64,000 bases of DNA. It comes from JAENVT01 sp963720775. Lineage in GTDB: Bacteria > Actinomycetota > Acidimicrobiia > Acidimicrobiales > Ilumatobacteraceae. The DNA is taken from positions 186,001 through 250,000 of the forward strand of contig CAVRGR010000001.1 in NCBI GenBank assembly GCA_963720775.1, given 5' to 3'. The notes beneath the pieces were generated by a model, which was given only the letters and a program-made list of their open reading frames with translations, did not search any database and had not been told where the DNA came from. Below are positions 17,072 to 25,961 of this stretch, in pieces (positions within the stretch are counted from its first letter, which is position 1; the number at the start of each line of letters is the position of its first letter). The position numbers were made by a program, and so were the translations under genes.

Positions 17072-18337
17072 GTGGACGACATCATCATCGCCGGTGGGGG
17101 CATAGGCGGACTCACCGCCGCGCTGAGCCTTCACCGTGCCGGGTTCCCCGTCAGGGTGTTCGAGAGCGTCGACCGGATCCAGGCACTCGGAGTGGGCATC
17201 AACCTGCTTCCGCACGCCGTTCGCGAGCTCGATGCGCTCGGCCTTGCCGGCGAGCTCGCCGCAAACGGCGTCACTCCATCGACGCTCGCCTACTTCACCA
17301 AGCGCGGCGAGCCGATCTGGGACGAGCCGCGAGGCGTGGCAGCCGGGTACCGGTGGCCGCAGATCTCCATTCATCGCGGCGTTCTGCACACCATCCTCCA
17401 CACGGCTGCCCAGGCAGAGATCGGTGCCGACCGCATCCGCACCGGCTGCCATCTCGATCGCTTCATCGAGACCGTGGCGGGCATCGAAGCGACCTTCGTC
17501 GACCGGCGCAGCGGGGGCGTGGTGGCCACGCCGCGGGGATCGCTGCTGGTCGCCTGCGACGGCATCCACAGCGTGGTTCGCAAGCACTTCTACCCCGACG
17601 AAGGGATGCCCAAGTGGAACGGGTCGCTGCTCTGGCGCGGACTCGCCGACGGTTCACCGGTGTTCGATGGCCGAACCATGGTGTGGGCGGGTCACCCGCG
17701 CCAGAAGTTCGTGCTGTACCCGGTGCTCGATCTGCCGGCAGGTCGCCAGCAGCTCAACTTCATCGCCGAACTGCGCACCGACTCGACCGAGCTCGCCGAG
17801 CGTGAAGACTGGAACCGTGCCGGCGACCTTGCCGACTTCCTGCCGCAGTTCGCCGACTGGGTGTTTCCGTGGCTCGATGTTCCGGCCCTGATCGCCTCGG
17901 CCCCGGGCACGTTCCTCTTCCCGATGGTCGATCGCGATCCTGTCGAGCGATGGTCGTTCGGCCGCACGACGTTGCTCGGTGATGCTGCCCACCCGATGTA
18001 TCCCATCGGTTCCAATGGTGCATCACAGGCCATCCTCGACGCGCGAACTCTCACGGGCTGCCTGCTGTGCCATGCCGACGATGTCGAAGGCGCGTTGCGA
18101 CGGTACGACGAGGCGCGCCGGCAGGCAACCTCGGCGATCGTGCTGGCCAACCGCGGTCTCGGCCCAGAGTTGCCCATGCAGCTCGTCGAGGAACGTGCGC
18201 CCGACGGCTTCGAGCAGCTCTCCGACGTGATCTCCGCGGAGGAGATCCTCGCGGTCACCGACGGCTACAGGAAGATGGCCGGGTTCTCGCTGCAACAGCT
18301 CCACGACCGGCCATCACTCGCCGAGATGAGGTACTAG
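17072..18337 (+). CDS. FAD-dependent aromatic-ring-type monooxygenase
   Basis: 421 residues, class A flavoprotein monooxygenase family (salicylate hydroxylase/PhzS-like). It has the Rossmann G-G-G-I-G-G-L-T-A-A-L near the start, the C-D-G-I-H-S-V-V-R (DG) motif and the C-terminal GD motif L-L-G-D-A-A-H-P-M-Y-P-I-G-S-N-G-A-S-Q-A-I. It follows the LLM oxidoreductase closely but has its own TAGGCT box 8 nt before the GTG, so it may also be made from a leaderless transcript. Hydroxylates an aromatic or similar ring using NAD(P)H; the substrate is not predictable. Confidence 0.9.
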   Translation: MDDIIIAGGGIGGLTAALSLHRAGFPVRVFESVDRIQALGVGINLLPHAVRELDALGLAGELAANGVTPSTLAYFTKRGEPIWDEPRGVAAGYRWPQISIHRGVLHTILHTAAQAEIGADRIRTGCHLDRFIETVAGIEATFVDRRSGGVVATPRGSLLVACDGIHSVVRKHFYPDEGMPKWNGSLLWRGLADGSPVFDGRTMVWAGHPRQKFVLYPVLDLPAGRQQLNFIAELRTDSTELAEREDWNRAGDLADFLPQFADWVFPWLDVPALIASAPGTFLFPMVDRDPVERWSFGRTTLLGDAAHPMYPIGSNGASQAILDARTLTGCLLCHADDVEGALRRYDEARRQATSAIVLANRGLGPELPMQLVEERAPDGFEQLSDVISAEEILAVTDGYRKMAGFSLQQLHDRPSLAEMRY

Positions 18338-19506
18338 AACGCCGCGCAGAGCGCCAGCAGACCGGCGTCGGTGAGATCGGCGAGCTCGTAGTTCATCCGG
18401 TCGGGCCAAGTCGAGAACTTGGCGATTACGGTGTTGCTCGGATGGTGGATCATCAGCATCTGGCCGTTGATGCCGAGCCCGCAGTAGATCCCTGCCACGC
18501 TGTCGTAGACCCACCAGTAGTCGTGATAGCAGGCGTTCGGGCCCTGGCGGGCGGAACTGCGAGCCAACGCGAACGCGTCGATCAGTTCCTGTGAGCGAGT
18601 TGTCGGCCTGTTCATCCACTCGGCCGGCACGATCTGTCGGTCGCCGACCTGCCCGCGCCGCAGGCACATCAACCCGAAGCGGGCGAGGTCCTCCAGAGTC
18701 GTACAGATCCCTCCCTCCACCACCGGGAAGCCCGCCGAGTCGACGATGATGTCGGCGTCGTCGGCGGCGAGCTGCGACCAGATGTGCCGCGAGAAGAGAT
18801 CTGCGAAGGTCTCCCCGGCGGCCTCGCACATCAGCCAGGCCAGCACGTCGGGCAGGATCGATCGGTACTTGAACGGCCCGCCATGAGGCTCGGCGTTGGG
18901 CAGTTGGCCGATCCATCGGTAGGTATCCGTCGGAATGTCGGTGCGGACCCGTGTGGTGTAACCGGAGACCTGTTCGATCAGGCGGCCGTCACTGTCGGGA
19001 TCGTCGTAGTTCTCCTCGTCGAACCGCGTGCCGGCGCGCATGTCGAGGAGGTGTTGCACGGTGCAGCCTTCCCACGACGTGCCCTGGAGGCTGCGGATGT
19101 AGTCGGGCACGCAGGCACGCACGTCGATGATGCCCCGCCCGACGAGGACGCCTGCGAGCGTCGAGGTCAGGGATTTGGAGACTGACATCAGCAGATGAGT
19201 ATCGGTCGGCCGCATCAAACCGCCGTAGCACTCGTGGAGAACCTGGCCGTCTTTGACCACGATCAGCCCATCGGTGAACGTTGCCTCGAGCATCTCTGGG
19301 AGCGTCCAGCGGCGTTCGCCGTATTCGAAGGTGAAGTTCTCGAAGTCGTCGAGCCGACGCGGTAGCGGTTCGACTCGGTTGGGCGAGCCGGGGATCCTTG
19401 CCGTTCGGGTCAGCTCCCGAACGTGCAGGAAGCTCCAACGATTGTGCGGCGCATCGATCCAGTTCTCCGAGGTTGCCGCGCCACGTTGGCTCATCGCACC
19501 CGACAC
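18334..19506 (-). CDS. Beta-lactamase-fold serine hydrolase
   Basis: 390 residues, class C beta-lactamase/esterase fold without an evident signal peptide, so probably cytoplasmic. The nucleophile motif is S-V-S-K (S-x-x-K) in L-L-M-S-V-S-K-S-L-T; the second motif appears as K-Y-R-S instead of the usual Y-x-N, and a late G-L-G-I-N-G-Q replaces KTG/HxG. This pattern is typical of the 6-aminohexanoate-dimer-hydrolase / esterase side of the family rather than true beta-lactamases. GTG at 19506 sits 8 nt after TAAGGT on the minus strand; an in-frame ATG at 19494 is the alternative. Confidence 0.85.
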   Translation of the reverse strand: MSGAMSQRGAATSENWIDAPHNRWSFLHVRELTRTARIPGSPNRVEPLPRRLDDFENFTFEYGERRWTLPEMLEATFTDGLIVVKDGQVLHECYGGLMRPTDTHLLMSVSKSLTSTLAGVLVGRGIIDVRACVPDYIRSLQGTSWEGCTVQHLLDMRAGTRFDEENYDDPDSDGRLIEQVSGYTTRVRTDIPTDTYRWIGQLPNAEPHGGPFKYRSILPDVLAWLMCEAAGETFADLFSRHIWSQLAADDADIIVDSAGFPVVEGGICTTLEDLARFGLMCLRRGQVGDRQIVPAEWMNRPTTRSQELIDAFALARSSARQGPNACYHDYWWVYDSVAGIYCGLGINGQMLMIHHPSNTVIAKFSTWPDRMNYELADLTDAGLLALCAAF

Positions 19507-19540
19507 GGCCTCGCACCTTACCTGTGTGCCGCGCTCGCAG

Positions 19541-19587
19541 CGTTTGTGAGCCGGCGCCCCGCATAGGGGCCCCAGCCGTCAAACGCC
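19541..19587. repeat. 47-bp palindromic element, left copy
   Basis: The reverse complement of this segment matches 26580-26626 at 42 of 47 positions. Each copy is itself an imperfect palindrome: outer arms CGTTTG / CAAACG, inner arms around GGCCCC-TATGC-GGGG. Two of the five differences keep base pairing through G-U changes. It lies between divergent genes, so it is not simply a terminator here. Confidence 0.85.
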
Positions 19588-19640
19588 ACGACTTCGGAGT
19601 CGTGGGCGAGTCGTGGTGGCAGGTTTACGGTTTGTACAAT
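19586..19640 (+). promoter_or_regulatory. Probable control region of the aminotransferase operon
   Basis: A perfect stem CCACGACT-TCGG-AGTCGTGG (19586-19605) is followed by a second AGTCGTGG (19609-19616) one helical turn (11 bp) later, and then a TACAAT box (19635-19640) that can act as -10. The spaced direct copies look like an operator or activator site. The -35 is not recognisable. No dedicated regulator gene is visible next to it. Confidence 0.4.
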
Positions 19641-19668
19641 CCGGCGACGACGATGTGTGGGGAGAGCC

Positions 19669-20862
19669 GTGCTCGCTGACCGATTGAACAAGCTTGGTAC
19701 CGAGACTGCCTTCGCCGTCTCGCTTGCCGCCGCGGAATGGGCCGCGAAAGGGAACAAGATCTTCCCGTTCCATCTCGGCGACATCAACCTGCCGACCCCG
19801 GCGAACGTGGTCGGTGCCATGAACCGGGCGATTGCCGACGGCAAGACCGGCTACTGCCCTGCCGCCGGCATCGCCCCGCTGCGGCAGGCGTTGGCCGATG
19901 ATGTCTCGATGCGACGCGGGCTTACGTACGGCCCCGACAACGTCGCTGTGCAACCGGGTGGCAAGCCGGTGATCGGCAAGTTTCTGCAAGTCGTGATGAA
20001 TCCGGGCGACGGGGTGCTGTACCCAACTCCGGGGTATCCGATCTACGAGAGCCAGGTCGACTACTTCGGGGGAGTGGGCCAACCGTACCGATACACCCAG
20101 ACGTCGACAGGGTTTGCGATCGACATCGGTCATCTGCGAAGCCAGATCACACCAGCAACCAAGGTTCTGGTGTACAACAACCTGCAGAACCCGCTCGGTT
20201 GCGAGAGCTCGCTCGACGAGATGGCCGAACTCGCCCAGGTGGCGCGTCAGCACGACCTGTGGGTGCTCAGCGACGAGGCCTACTTCGAGATGCGCTACTC
20301 GGGCACGAGCACGTCGATCGCGTCATTGCCGCAAATGCAGGCGCGCACGGTCATCCTCTACACGTTCTCCAAGAAGTTCGCCATGACCGGCTGGAGGCTC
20401 GGCGCGGCCGTGGGGCCCGACGAGCTGATCGCCCAGATCACCAAGATCAACACCAACGACGAGAGCTGCACGACCCACTTCGTGCAGGCTGCGGGTGTCG
20501 AGGCGCTGCAGGGTGAGCAGGCCGGGGCGGGCGCGATCCTCGACGAGCTCGAGCGCCGCCGTGACGCGGCGGTGGCTGAACTCCAGACCATCCCAGGTGT
20601 GGTGGTAGCGAAACCCGAAAGCACCTTCTACCTGTTTCCCAACGTCACCAAGGCGATGGCGGCCATGGAGTTCACCGATGTCGCCGAGTTCGCCGACGCG
20701 GCACTTCGAGCCACAGGCGTGTCGTTCTGTACGCGCCGTCACTTCGGCCGACCGCTGCCGGGTGAGACCGAGCACTACGTGCGCTTCGCCTACTCGGGCA
20801 TCTCTGTCGACGACATCCAGCTGGGGCTCGGCAAACTTCGGCAGTGGATCGAGGCTGCCTGA
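19669..20862 (+). CDS. Class I/II pyridoxal-phosphate aminotransferase
   Basis: 397 residues, aspartate aminotransferase fold. The pyridoxal lysine is in F-S-K-K-F-A-M-T-G-W-R-L-G, the ring-stacking and Asn-Pro motifs in Y-N-N-L-Q-N-P-L-G, and the Asp that holds the pyridine nitrogen in V-L-S-D-E-A-Y. The GTG at 19669 has a tight GGGGAGAG site; a GTG at 19657 would lack one. It overlaps the 2-hydroxyacid dehydrogenase by one base (TGATG), so an amino acid could be turned to an oxo acid and then reduced. The amino acid is unknown. Confidence 0.88.
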   Translation: MLADRLNKLGTETAFAVSLAAAEWAAKGNKIFPFHLGDINLPTPANVVGAMNRAIADGKTGYCPAAGIAPLRQALADDVSMRRGLTYGPDNVAVQPGGKPVIGKFLQVVMNPGDGVLYPTPGYPIYESQVDYFGGVGQPYRYTQTSTGFAIDIGHLRSQITPATKVLVYNNLQNPLGCESSLDEMAELAQVARQHDLWVLSDEAYFEMRYSGTSTSIASLPQMQARTVILYTFSKKFAMTGWRLGAAVGPDELIAQITKINTNDESCTTHFVQAAGVEALQGEQAGAGAILDELERRRDAAVAELQTIPGVVVAKPESTFYLFPNVTKAMAAMEFTDVAEFADAALRATGVSFCTRRHFGRPLPGETEHYVRFAYSGISVDDIQLGLGKLRQWIEAA

Positions 20863-21824
20863 TGCTGCCGCGGATCATCGTGGCCGGGCGCATTCCCGAT
20901 GCCGGGCTCGACGTGCTCCGACCTCACGGCAACGTGTGGGGATGGAAGCACGACGAGCCCATCGAGATCGACGAACTGTACGAGCGCATCAACGGCGCCG
21001 ATGCCGTGCTCACGCTGTTGACCACCAAGGTCGACCATTCGTTTCTCGATGCGGCCGGGACCCAGCTGAAGGTCGTTTCCAACGTGGCGGTCGGATACAA
21101 CAACATCGACGTCGCCGAGTGCCGGCGCCGCGGTGTCATCGCCACCAACACTCCCGGCGTGCTCACCGATGCCACGGCAGACATCGCCATGGCCCTGATC
21201 TTGATGGTGACTCGTCGACTGGGTGAAGGCGAGCGCATCGTCCGTTCGAAGCGGCCGTGGCAGTGGGGAATGTTCATGCTCCTCGGGTCCGGTCTGCAGG
21301 GTCGCCGTCTGGGCGTCGTCGGCATGGGGGCGATCGGTCAAGCCCTCGCCCGACGCGCGAAGGCCTTCGGCATGACCGTGTCGTACACCAATCGTCGCGC
21401 CGTCACCCCCGAGGTCGAAGCCGAGCTGGACGCCGAGCGGCTCGATCTCGACGAGCTTCTCGCCACCTCCGATGTGGTCACGATCAATTGCCCATACTCG
21501 TCGGAGACCCATCACCTCATCGGTGCCGAGCAGTTCGAGCTCATGCGCGACTCGGCGTTCCTCGTCAACACCGCCCGCGGTCCGATTGTCGACGAGGTAG
21601 CGCTGGTGCAGGCTCTGCGCACCGGCGCCATCGCAGGTGCAGGCCTCGATGTGTACGAGCACGAGCCGAATCTCGCAGCCGGACTCGCCGATCTCGACAA
21701 CGCCGTGCTGATCCCGCACCTCGGATCGGCCACGATCGAAACGCGAGCAGCCATGGCCACCTTGGCGGCGCGCAACACCGTCGCCGTGCTCAGCGGTGCG
21801 CCACCGCTCACACCGATCGATTGA
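20862..21824 (+). CDS. D-2-hydroxyacid dehydrogenase (glyoxylate/hydroxypyruvate reductase-like)
   Basis: 320 residues. Conserved N-V-A-V-G-Y-N-N-I-D substrate loop, G-M-G-A-I-G-Q nucleotide fold, and the catalytic triad Arg in N-T-A-R-G-P-I-V-D-E, Glu in Y-E-H-E-P and His in P-H-L-G-S-A. The residues after the second strand (Y-T-N-R-R) favour NADP(H). Reduces 2-oxo acids such as glyoxylate or hydroxypyruvate to D-hydroxy acids. Translation is coupled to the aminotransferase. The convergent monooxygenase ends 4 bp downstream. Confidence 0.92.
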   Translation: MLPRIIVAGRIPDAGLDVLRPHGNVWGWKHDEPIEIDELYERINGADAVLTLLTTKVDHSFLDAAGTQLKVVSNVAVGYNNIDVAECRRRGVIATNTPGVLTDATADIAMALILMVTRRLGEGERIVRSKRPWQWGMFMLLGSGLQGRRLGVVGMGAIGQALARRAKAFGMTVSYTNRRAVTPEVEAELDAERLDLDELLATSDVVTINCPYSSETHHLIGAEQFELMRDSAFLVNTARGPIVDEVALVQALRTGAIAGAGLDVYEHEPNLAAGLADLDNAVLIPHLGSATIETRAAMATLAARNTVAVLSGAPPLTPID

Positions 21825-21828
21825 GCGG

Positions 21829-23757
21829 TCAGAGTGGTTCGTAGTCGGCGCAATTGATCTGGCGCGTCTGCTGCCAGAACTCGAGCAGGCTGAACGGCCA
21901 GTTCTGAGCAACACGACCCGACTCGCTCTTGTACCAGCTGTTGACGTTCGATGCTCCCCACGCCATCAGTCGGTTGCCCTGGTCGATGCGCGTGTTGTAC
22001 GCGTCGTGAACGGCCGGCAGGCAATCGATCGCCCGCACGTTCGCGGTCAACACATGGCGAAGGCATTGCATGACGTAATGCATCTCGCACTCGGAGAAGT
22101 AGATGATGCTGCCGTTGACGACGATGTTGGTGTTGGGGCCGTAGAGCATGAAGAGGTTTGGAAAGTTGGGTACGACGATGCCGAGATAGGCGCGGGCGTT
22201 GCCATCCCACCGGTGGTGGAGCTCGATGCCACGTCGGCCCACGACCGTCATCGGTGTGAGGAACTTCGATGCCTGGAAGCCTGTTCCGTAGATGATGACG
22301 TCGACGTGATGCTCGGTGCCGTCGCTCATCCGTAGACCCGCTGGTTCGATGGCGGCTATTGGATCGTTGATCAGCTGCACGTTTCCGCGCTTCAGCGTCG
22401 TTGACCAGATGCCGTTGTCGCGGACGATTCGTTTCGCAGCCGGCGGGTAGTTGGGCATCACCTTGGCCAGCAGATCCGGCCGGTCGCCGAAGCAGAAATC
22501 CAAGAACATGGCCAGCTGCCGGCGCAGCACGTCGTTGGCCGCACTCACCGAGAGGCCGTGGTCGTCCCACTGAGGGTCGACCTTCACGGACGGAAGGATT
22601 CCCTCCGCGTATCGCCAGAACAGCCAGAAGCGGTACCACTGGCTGTAGTAGGGCAAATGGTTCAGCAGCCAACGCTGGCCGGCGGGAAAGTCGGCGTGGT
22701 AGTCGAAAGTCGGCGCCAACCAGTTCGGCGTCCGTTGCATGACCAACACCGTTTCGGCTTGCTCGGCGATCACCGGAATGAACTGCGCGGCACTGGCACC
22801 GGTGCCGATCACGGCTACCCGCTTGCCGGCGAGGTCGACGTCGTCGTCCCACTCGGCAGAGTGGAAGGCCGGCCCGGCGAACGAGGCGCGTCCTTCGATG
22901 TCGGGGAAGTTCGGGCGATTCAGTTGGCCGGTGGCGTTGATGATGGCGTCGAACTGTTGCGCTTCTGACGCACCATCGGAGTCGACGGTGTGCACGCTCC
23001 ACGACGCCGACTCGTCGTGGAACACGACGGCATCGACCGTCGTCGAGAATCGGATCATCGGGCGGACGTCGTGGTCAGCAGCGAACGCCCGGAAGTAGTC
23101 GAGCAGCTCGGGCTGTGTCGAGAAGTGCTGTGGCCAGTCGTCGCGCTGGGCGAACGAGTAGCAGTACAGGTGGCTGGCGACGTCGACCCGGCAGCCTGGA
23201 TAGGTGTTCTGCAACCACGTTCCGCCGACGTCGGCGTTCTTCTCGAACACCACTGCATCGATACCGACCTGCCGGAGACGATGTGCGGCCAACAGGCCCG
23301 ACATTCCGGCACCGATCACGGCGACGCGGAAGTCGCGACCTGGAGCGATCTCGGCCGCGCTCCAGGTCGGTGCACGCAGATCCGCACGTGGGTCGCCGAG
23401 CTCTTCCAAGAGAAGCTCGATGTAGTCGTCGGAACCCTCGGTCGCCATCATCCACGTCATGATCGGCCGGACGGTGTCGGCGGTCGGCTTCGGTGCTGCC
23501 GGCCAACCGGCGTCGCGGAGGCGGATCAGTGCCTCGAGGGCGATCGATTGCGCGTGCGACTGTTGGTCGAGGGTCCAACCGCCCTGTGGTTCGTGGTGCT
23601 TGGCGCGATCGAGGTAGAGCTCCGACCCGGGGAGGTCTGGCGCGGAGCACACGTGGGCCAGCGCTGCCAGTAGTGACGGGAGATCAGACTCGGAGACCAT
23701 CCCGGCGAGCTGGGCATCGGACAGATCGGAGTGCTCCATGCCGAGCTGGGGGGCCAT
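21829..23757 (-). CDS. Baeyer-Villiger-type flavin monooxygenase
   Basis: 642 residues. A roughly 130-residue N-terminal extension precedes the FAD Rossmann motif G-A-G-M-S-G-L, then G-G-T-W, the Baeyer-Villiger fingerprint F-A-G-P-A-F-H-S-A-E-W (near residue 290; pattern F-x-G-x-x-x-H-x-x-x-W) and the NADPH motif G-T-G-A-S-A. These oxygenate ketones to esters or sulfides to sulfoxides. The extension is seen in the longer cyclohexanone/cyclopentadecanone-type enzymes. ATG at 23757 is 6 nt after TACAGT, consistent with a leaderless mRNA. Divergent from the methyltransferase, with a shared operator-like site between. Confidence 0.92.
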   Translation of the reverse strand: MAPQLGMEHSDLSDAQLAGMVSESDLPSLLAALAHVCSAPDLPGSELYLDRAKHHEPQGGWTLDQQSHAQSIALEALIRLRDAGWPAAPKPTADTVRPIMTWMMATEGSDDYIELLLEELGDPRADLRAPTWSAAEIAPGRDFRVAVIGAGMSGLLAAHRLRQVGIDAVVFEKNADVGGTWLQNTYPGCRVDVASHLYCYSFAQRDDWPQHFSTQPELLDYFRAFAADHDVRPMIRFSTTVDAVVFHDESASWSVHTVDSDGASEAQQFDAIINATGQLNRPNFPDIEGRASFAGPAFHSAEWDDDVDLAGKRVAVIGTGASAAQFIPVIAEQAETVLVMQRTPNWLAPTFDYHADFPAGQRWLLNHLPYYSQWYRFWLFWRYAEGILPSVKVDPQWDDHGLSVSAANDVLRRQLAMFLDFCFGDRPDLLAKVMPNYPPAAKRIVRDNGIWSTTLKRGNVQLINDPIAAIEPAGLRMSDGTEHHVDVIIYGTGFQASKFLTPMTVVGRRGIELHHRWDGNARAYLGIVVPNFPNLFMLYGPNTNIVVNGSIIYFSECEMHYVMQCLRHVLTANVRAIDCLPAVHDAYNTRIDQGNRLMAWGASNVNSWYKSESGRVAQNWPFSLLEFWQQTRQINCADYEPL

Positions 23758-23773
23758 GTACGGACTGTAGGCC

Positions 23774-23797
23774 TGGCGGTAGAGTTGTCTACCACCA
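23774..23797. promoter_or_regulatory. Operator-like inverted repeat between divergent FMO and methyltransferase
   Basis: TGG-c-GGTAGA-gttg-TCTACC-a-CCA is a 24-bp inverted repeat with one mismatched pair; its last base is the first base of the methyltransferase ATG. It covers the TAGAGT box (23780-23785) and adjoins the minus-strand TACAGT box. A dimer bound here could switch both genes. The regulator is not encoded in the immediate vicinity. Confidence 0.55.
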
Positions 23798-24798
23798 TGC
23801 GTGCATCACTCGTCGAGCTGCTGTCCGCCGGGCGCACGTTGCTCGCCGACGGAGCCACCGGTACGAACTACTTCGAGCGTGGGCTCGGTGCGGGCGACCC
23901 GCCCGAGTTCTGGAACGCCGACCATCCCGAGAAGGTGCTCACCCTTCACCAGCAGTTCGTCGACGCCGGGGCCGACATCATCCTCACCAACACGTTCGGC
24001 TGCAATCGTCATCGGCTCACGCTCCACGGCGCCGATGGACGCGTCTACGAGCTGGCCAGGCGAGCTGCCGAACTGGCCTGCGAGGTGGCCGACGCCGCGC
24101 CGAGACCAGTCGTCGTCGCCGGATCCATGGGTCCGACGGGCGAGCTGTTCGAACCGCTCGGAGCCCTCACCGAGAGCGCTGCCATCGAGTCGTTCGCGGA
24201 GCTTGCCGCCGGTCTCAGAGACGGCGGCGCAGACGTCGCCTGGATCGAGACGATGTCGGCAGCCGAAGAGATCCGCGCCGCGGCCACGGCCGCGGTACAA
24301 GCCGGACTCCCATACACCGCGACATGCTCGTTCGACACTGCCGGGCGAACGATGATGGGCCTCCGCCCGGGCGAGCTGTCACACGTGTTCGACGGGCTGG
24401 GCGAGCCGCCGGTGGCGATCGGCGCCAACTGTGGTGTCGGCGCCAGCGACACCCTGGTCTCGCTGCTGGCCATGAGCGAACGCGACGTGCACACCTTCCT
24501 GATCTCGAAGGGCAACTGCGGCGTCCCGTACTTCGCCGGCACCGAGGCCGTGTACACGGGTACTCCGGAGCTGATGGGCAGGTACGCGCAGTTGGCCGTC
24601 AAGGCCGGCGCCCGCATCGTCGGCGGTTGCTGTGGAACGTCACCGGTGCACCTGGCGGCGATGCGTCGTTCGCTCGACGAGCTGATCGCCCCGCCCACGG
24701 TCGATGACATCATCGAAGCCGTCGGCCCGCTCGTCAACGCCGTCTCGACGACAGCCGCTCCTGAGCGCGAACGAAGGCGTGGTCGGCGCGGCGAGTAA
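23797..24798 (+). CDS. Homocysteine S-methyltransferase family protein (BHMT-like)
   Basis: 333 residues, the Pfam S-methyl_trans barrel. It opens with L-L-A-D-G-A-T-G-T, has A-G-S-M-G-P-T-G in the middle, and holds the zinc-thiolate site: Cys in G-A-N-C-G-V-G and the Cys pair in G-G-C-C-G-T-S. Such enzymes pass a methyl group from betaine, S-methylmethionine or dimethylsulfoniopropionate-type donors to homocysteine. Downstream lie formaldehyde-oxidation genes, so C1 units may be handled together. The Arg-rich tail is unusual. Start chosen at the ATG by the operator; there is no Shine-Dalgarno. Confidence 0.88.
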   Translation: MRASLVELLSAGRTLLADGATGTNYFERGLGAGDPPEFWNADHPEKVLTLHQQFVDAGADIILTNTFGCNRHRLTLHGADGRVYELARRAAELACEVADAAPRPVVVAGSMGPTGELFEPLGALTESAAIESFAELAAGLRDGGADVAWIETMSAAEEIRAAATAAVQAGLPYTATCSFDTAGRTMMGLRPGELSHVFDGLGEPPVAIGANCGVGASDTLVSLLAMSERDVHTFLISKGNCGVPYFAGTEAVYTGTPELMGRYAQLAVKAGARIVGGCCGTSPVHLAAMRRSLDELIAPPTVDDIIEAVGPLVNAVSTTAAPERERRRGRRGE

Positions 24799-24868
24799 CC
24801 TCGACGCGGAGTCGGCCGGGGGCCGCTTCGAGACGTCGGCCTGTGGGCCGCTTGATACGGAGGTCGGA

Positions 24869-25954
24869 ATGGCACAGCAGGTTCGCGGAGTCGTGGCGCG
24901 CTCGACAGGTGCGCCGGTGTCGATCGAGACGATCGTCGTGCCCGATCCCGGTCCTGGTGAGGCGGTGGTCAAGGTGCAGGCCTGCGGTGTGTGCCACACC
25001 GATCTCCACTACCGCGAGGGTGGGATCAACGACGACTTTCCGTTCCTCCTCGGCCACGAGGCCGCGGGTTTGGTGGAGTCGGTCGGCGACGGCGTGACCA
25101 ACGTGAAGCCCGGCGACTTCGTCATCCTCAACTGGCGAGCCGTGTGCGGCACCTGTCGCAGTTGCCTCCGTGGTCGACCTTGGCTGTGCTTCAGCACGTT
25201 CAACGCCACACAGAAGATGACATTGACCGATGGAACCGTGCTCTCGCCGGCTCTGGGCATCGGTGCGTTCGTCGACAAGACACTCGTCGCCGCCGGCCAG
25301 TGCACCAAGGTCGATCCCGGTGTGCCGGCTACCACGGCAGGTCTGCTCGGATGTGGCGTGATGGCCGGCATCGGTGCGGCGATCAACACGGGCAATGTCG
25401 GCCGCGGCGACTCTGTGGCGGTGTTCGGCTGCGGGGGAGTGGGCGACGCGGCCATTGCCGGGGCCCGGCTGGCGGGCGCACACACCATCGTCGCCGTCGA
25501 CATAGACGACCGGAAGTTGGCATGGGCGAAGGAGTTCGGTGCCACTCACACGTGCAACTCGCGAACAACCGACCCGGTTGAATACATCAAGTCGGTCACG
25601 GGCGGCAACGGTGCCGATGTGTGCATCGAGGCCATCGGAAATCCCGACGTGTACCGGCAGGCCTTCGAAGCGCGTGACCTGGCAGGCACGGTGGTTCTGG
25701 TCGGGGTGCCGCGACCCGACATGAAGTTGGAGCTCCCGTTCATCGAGGTCTTCGGCCGCGGCGGCGCGCTCAAGTCGTCGTGGTACGGCGACTGCCTCCC
25801 GTCGCGCGACTTTCCGATGCTGGTCACGTTGCATCAGCAAGGCCGGTTGCCGCTCGACAAGTTCGTCAGCGAGACCATCTCCCTCGACGCCGTCGAAGAG
25901 GCATTCCACAAGATGGAGCGCGGCGAAGTGCTGCGCAGCGTCGTCGTGCTGTGA
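24869..25954 (+). CDS. mscR: S-(hydroxymethyl)mycothiol dehydrogenase
   Basis: 361 residues, zinc alcohol dehydrogenase family. Catalytic zinc ligands in A-C-G-V-C-H-T-D and G-H-E, structural-zinc Cys run in C-G-T-C-R-S-C-L-R-G-R-P-W-L-C, and the nucleotide motif G-C-G-G-V-G. The composition and the following metallo-hydrolase match the mycobacterial pair Rv2259-Rv2260, in which the dehydrogenase oxidises the formaldehyde-mycothiol adduct. GGAGGT 5 nt upstream fixes the ATG. This implies that the organism makes mycothiol. Confidence 0.9.
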   Translation: MAQQVRGVVARSTGAPVSIETIVVPDPGPGEAVVKVQACGVCHTDLHYREGGINDDFPFLLGHEAAGLVESVGDGVTNVKPGDFVILNWRAVCGTCRSCLRGRPWLCFSTFNATQKMTLTDGTVLSPALGIGAFVDKTLVAAGQCTKVDPGVPATTAGLLGCGVMAGIGAAINTGNVGRGDSVAVFGCGGVGDAAIAGARLAGAHTIVAVDIDDRKLAWAKEFGATHTCNSRTTDPVEYIKSVTGGNGADVCIEAIGNPDVYRQAFEARDLAGTVVLVGVPRPDMKLELPFIEVFGRGGALKSSWYGDCLPSRDFPMLVTLHQQGRLPLDKFVSETISLDAVEEAFHKMERGEVLRSVVVL

Positions 25955-25961
25955 GGCGGGC

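Noticed and set aside
18334..19506. Antibiotic-resistance beta-lactamase
   Set aside because: No signal peptide and motif variants of the esterase side of the family; the same applies to 55260-56081.
19541..19587. Simple terminator hairpin
   Set aside because: It lies between divergent starts, where no transcript is expected to end, and has an inverted near-copy 7 kb away.
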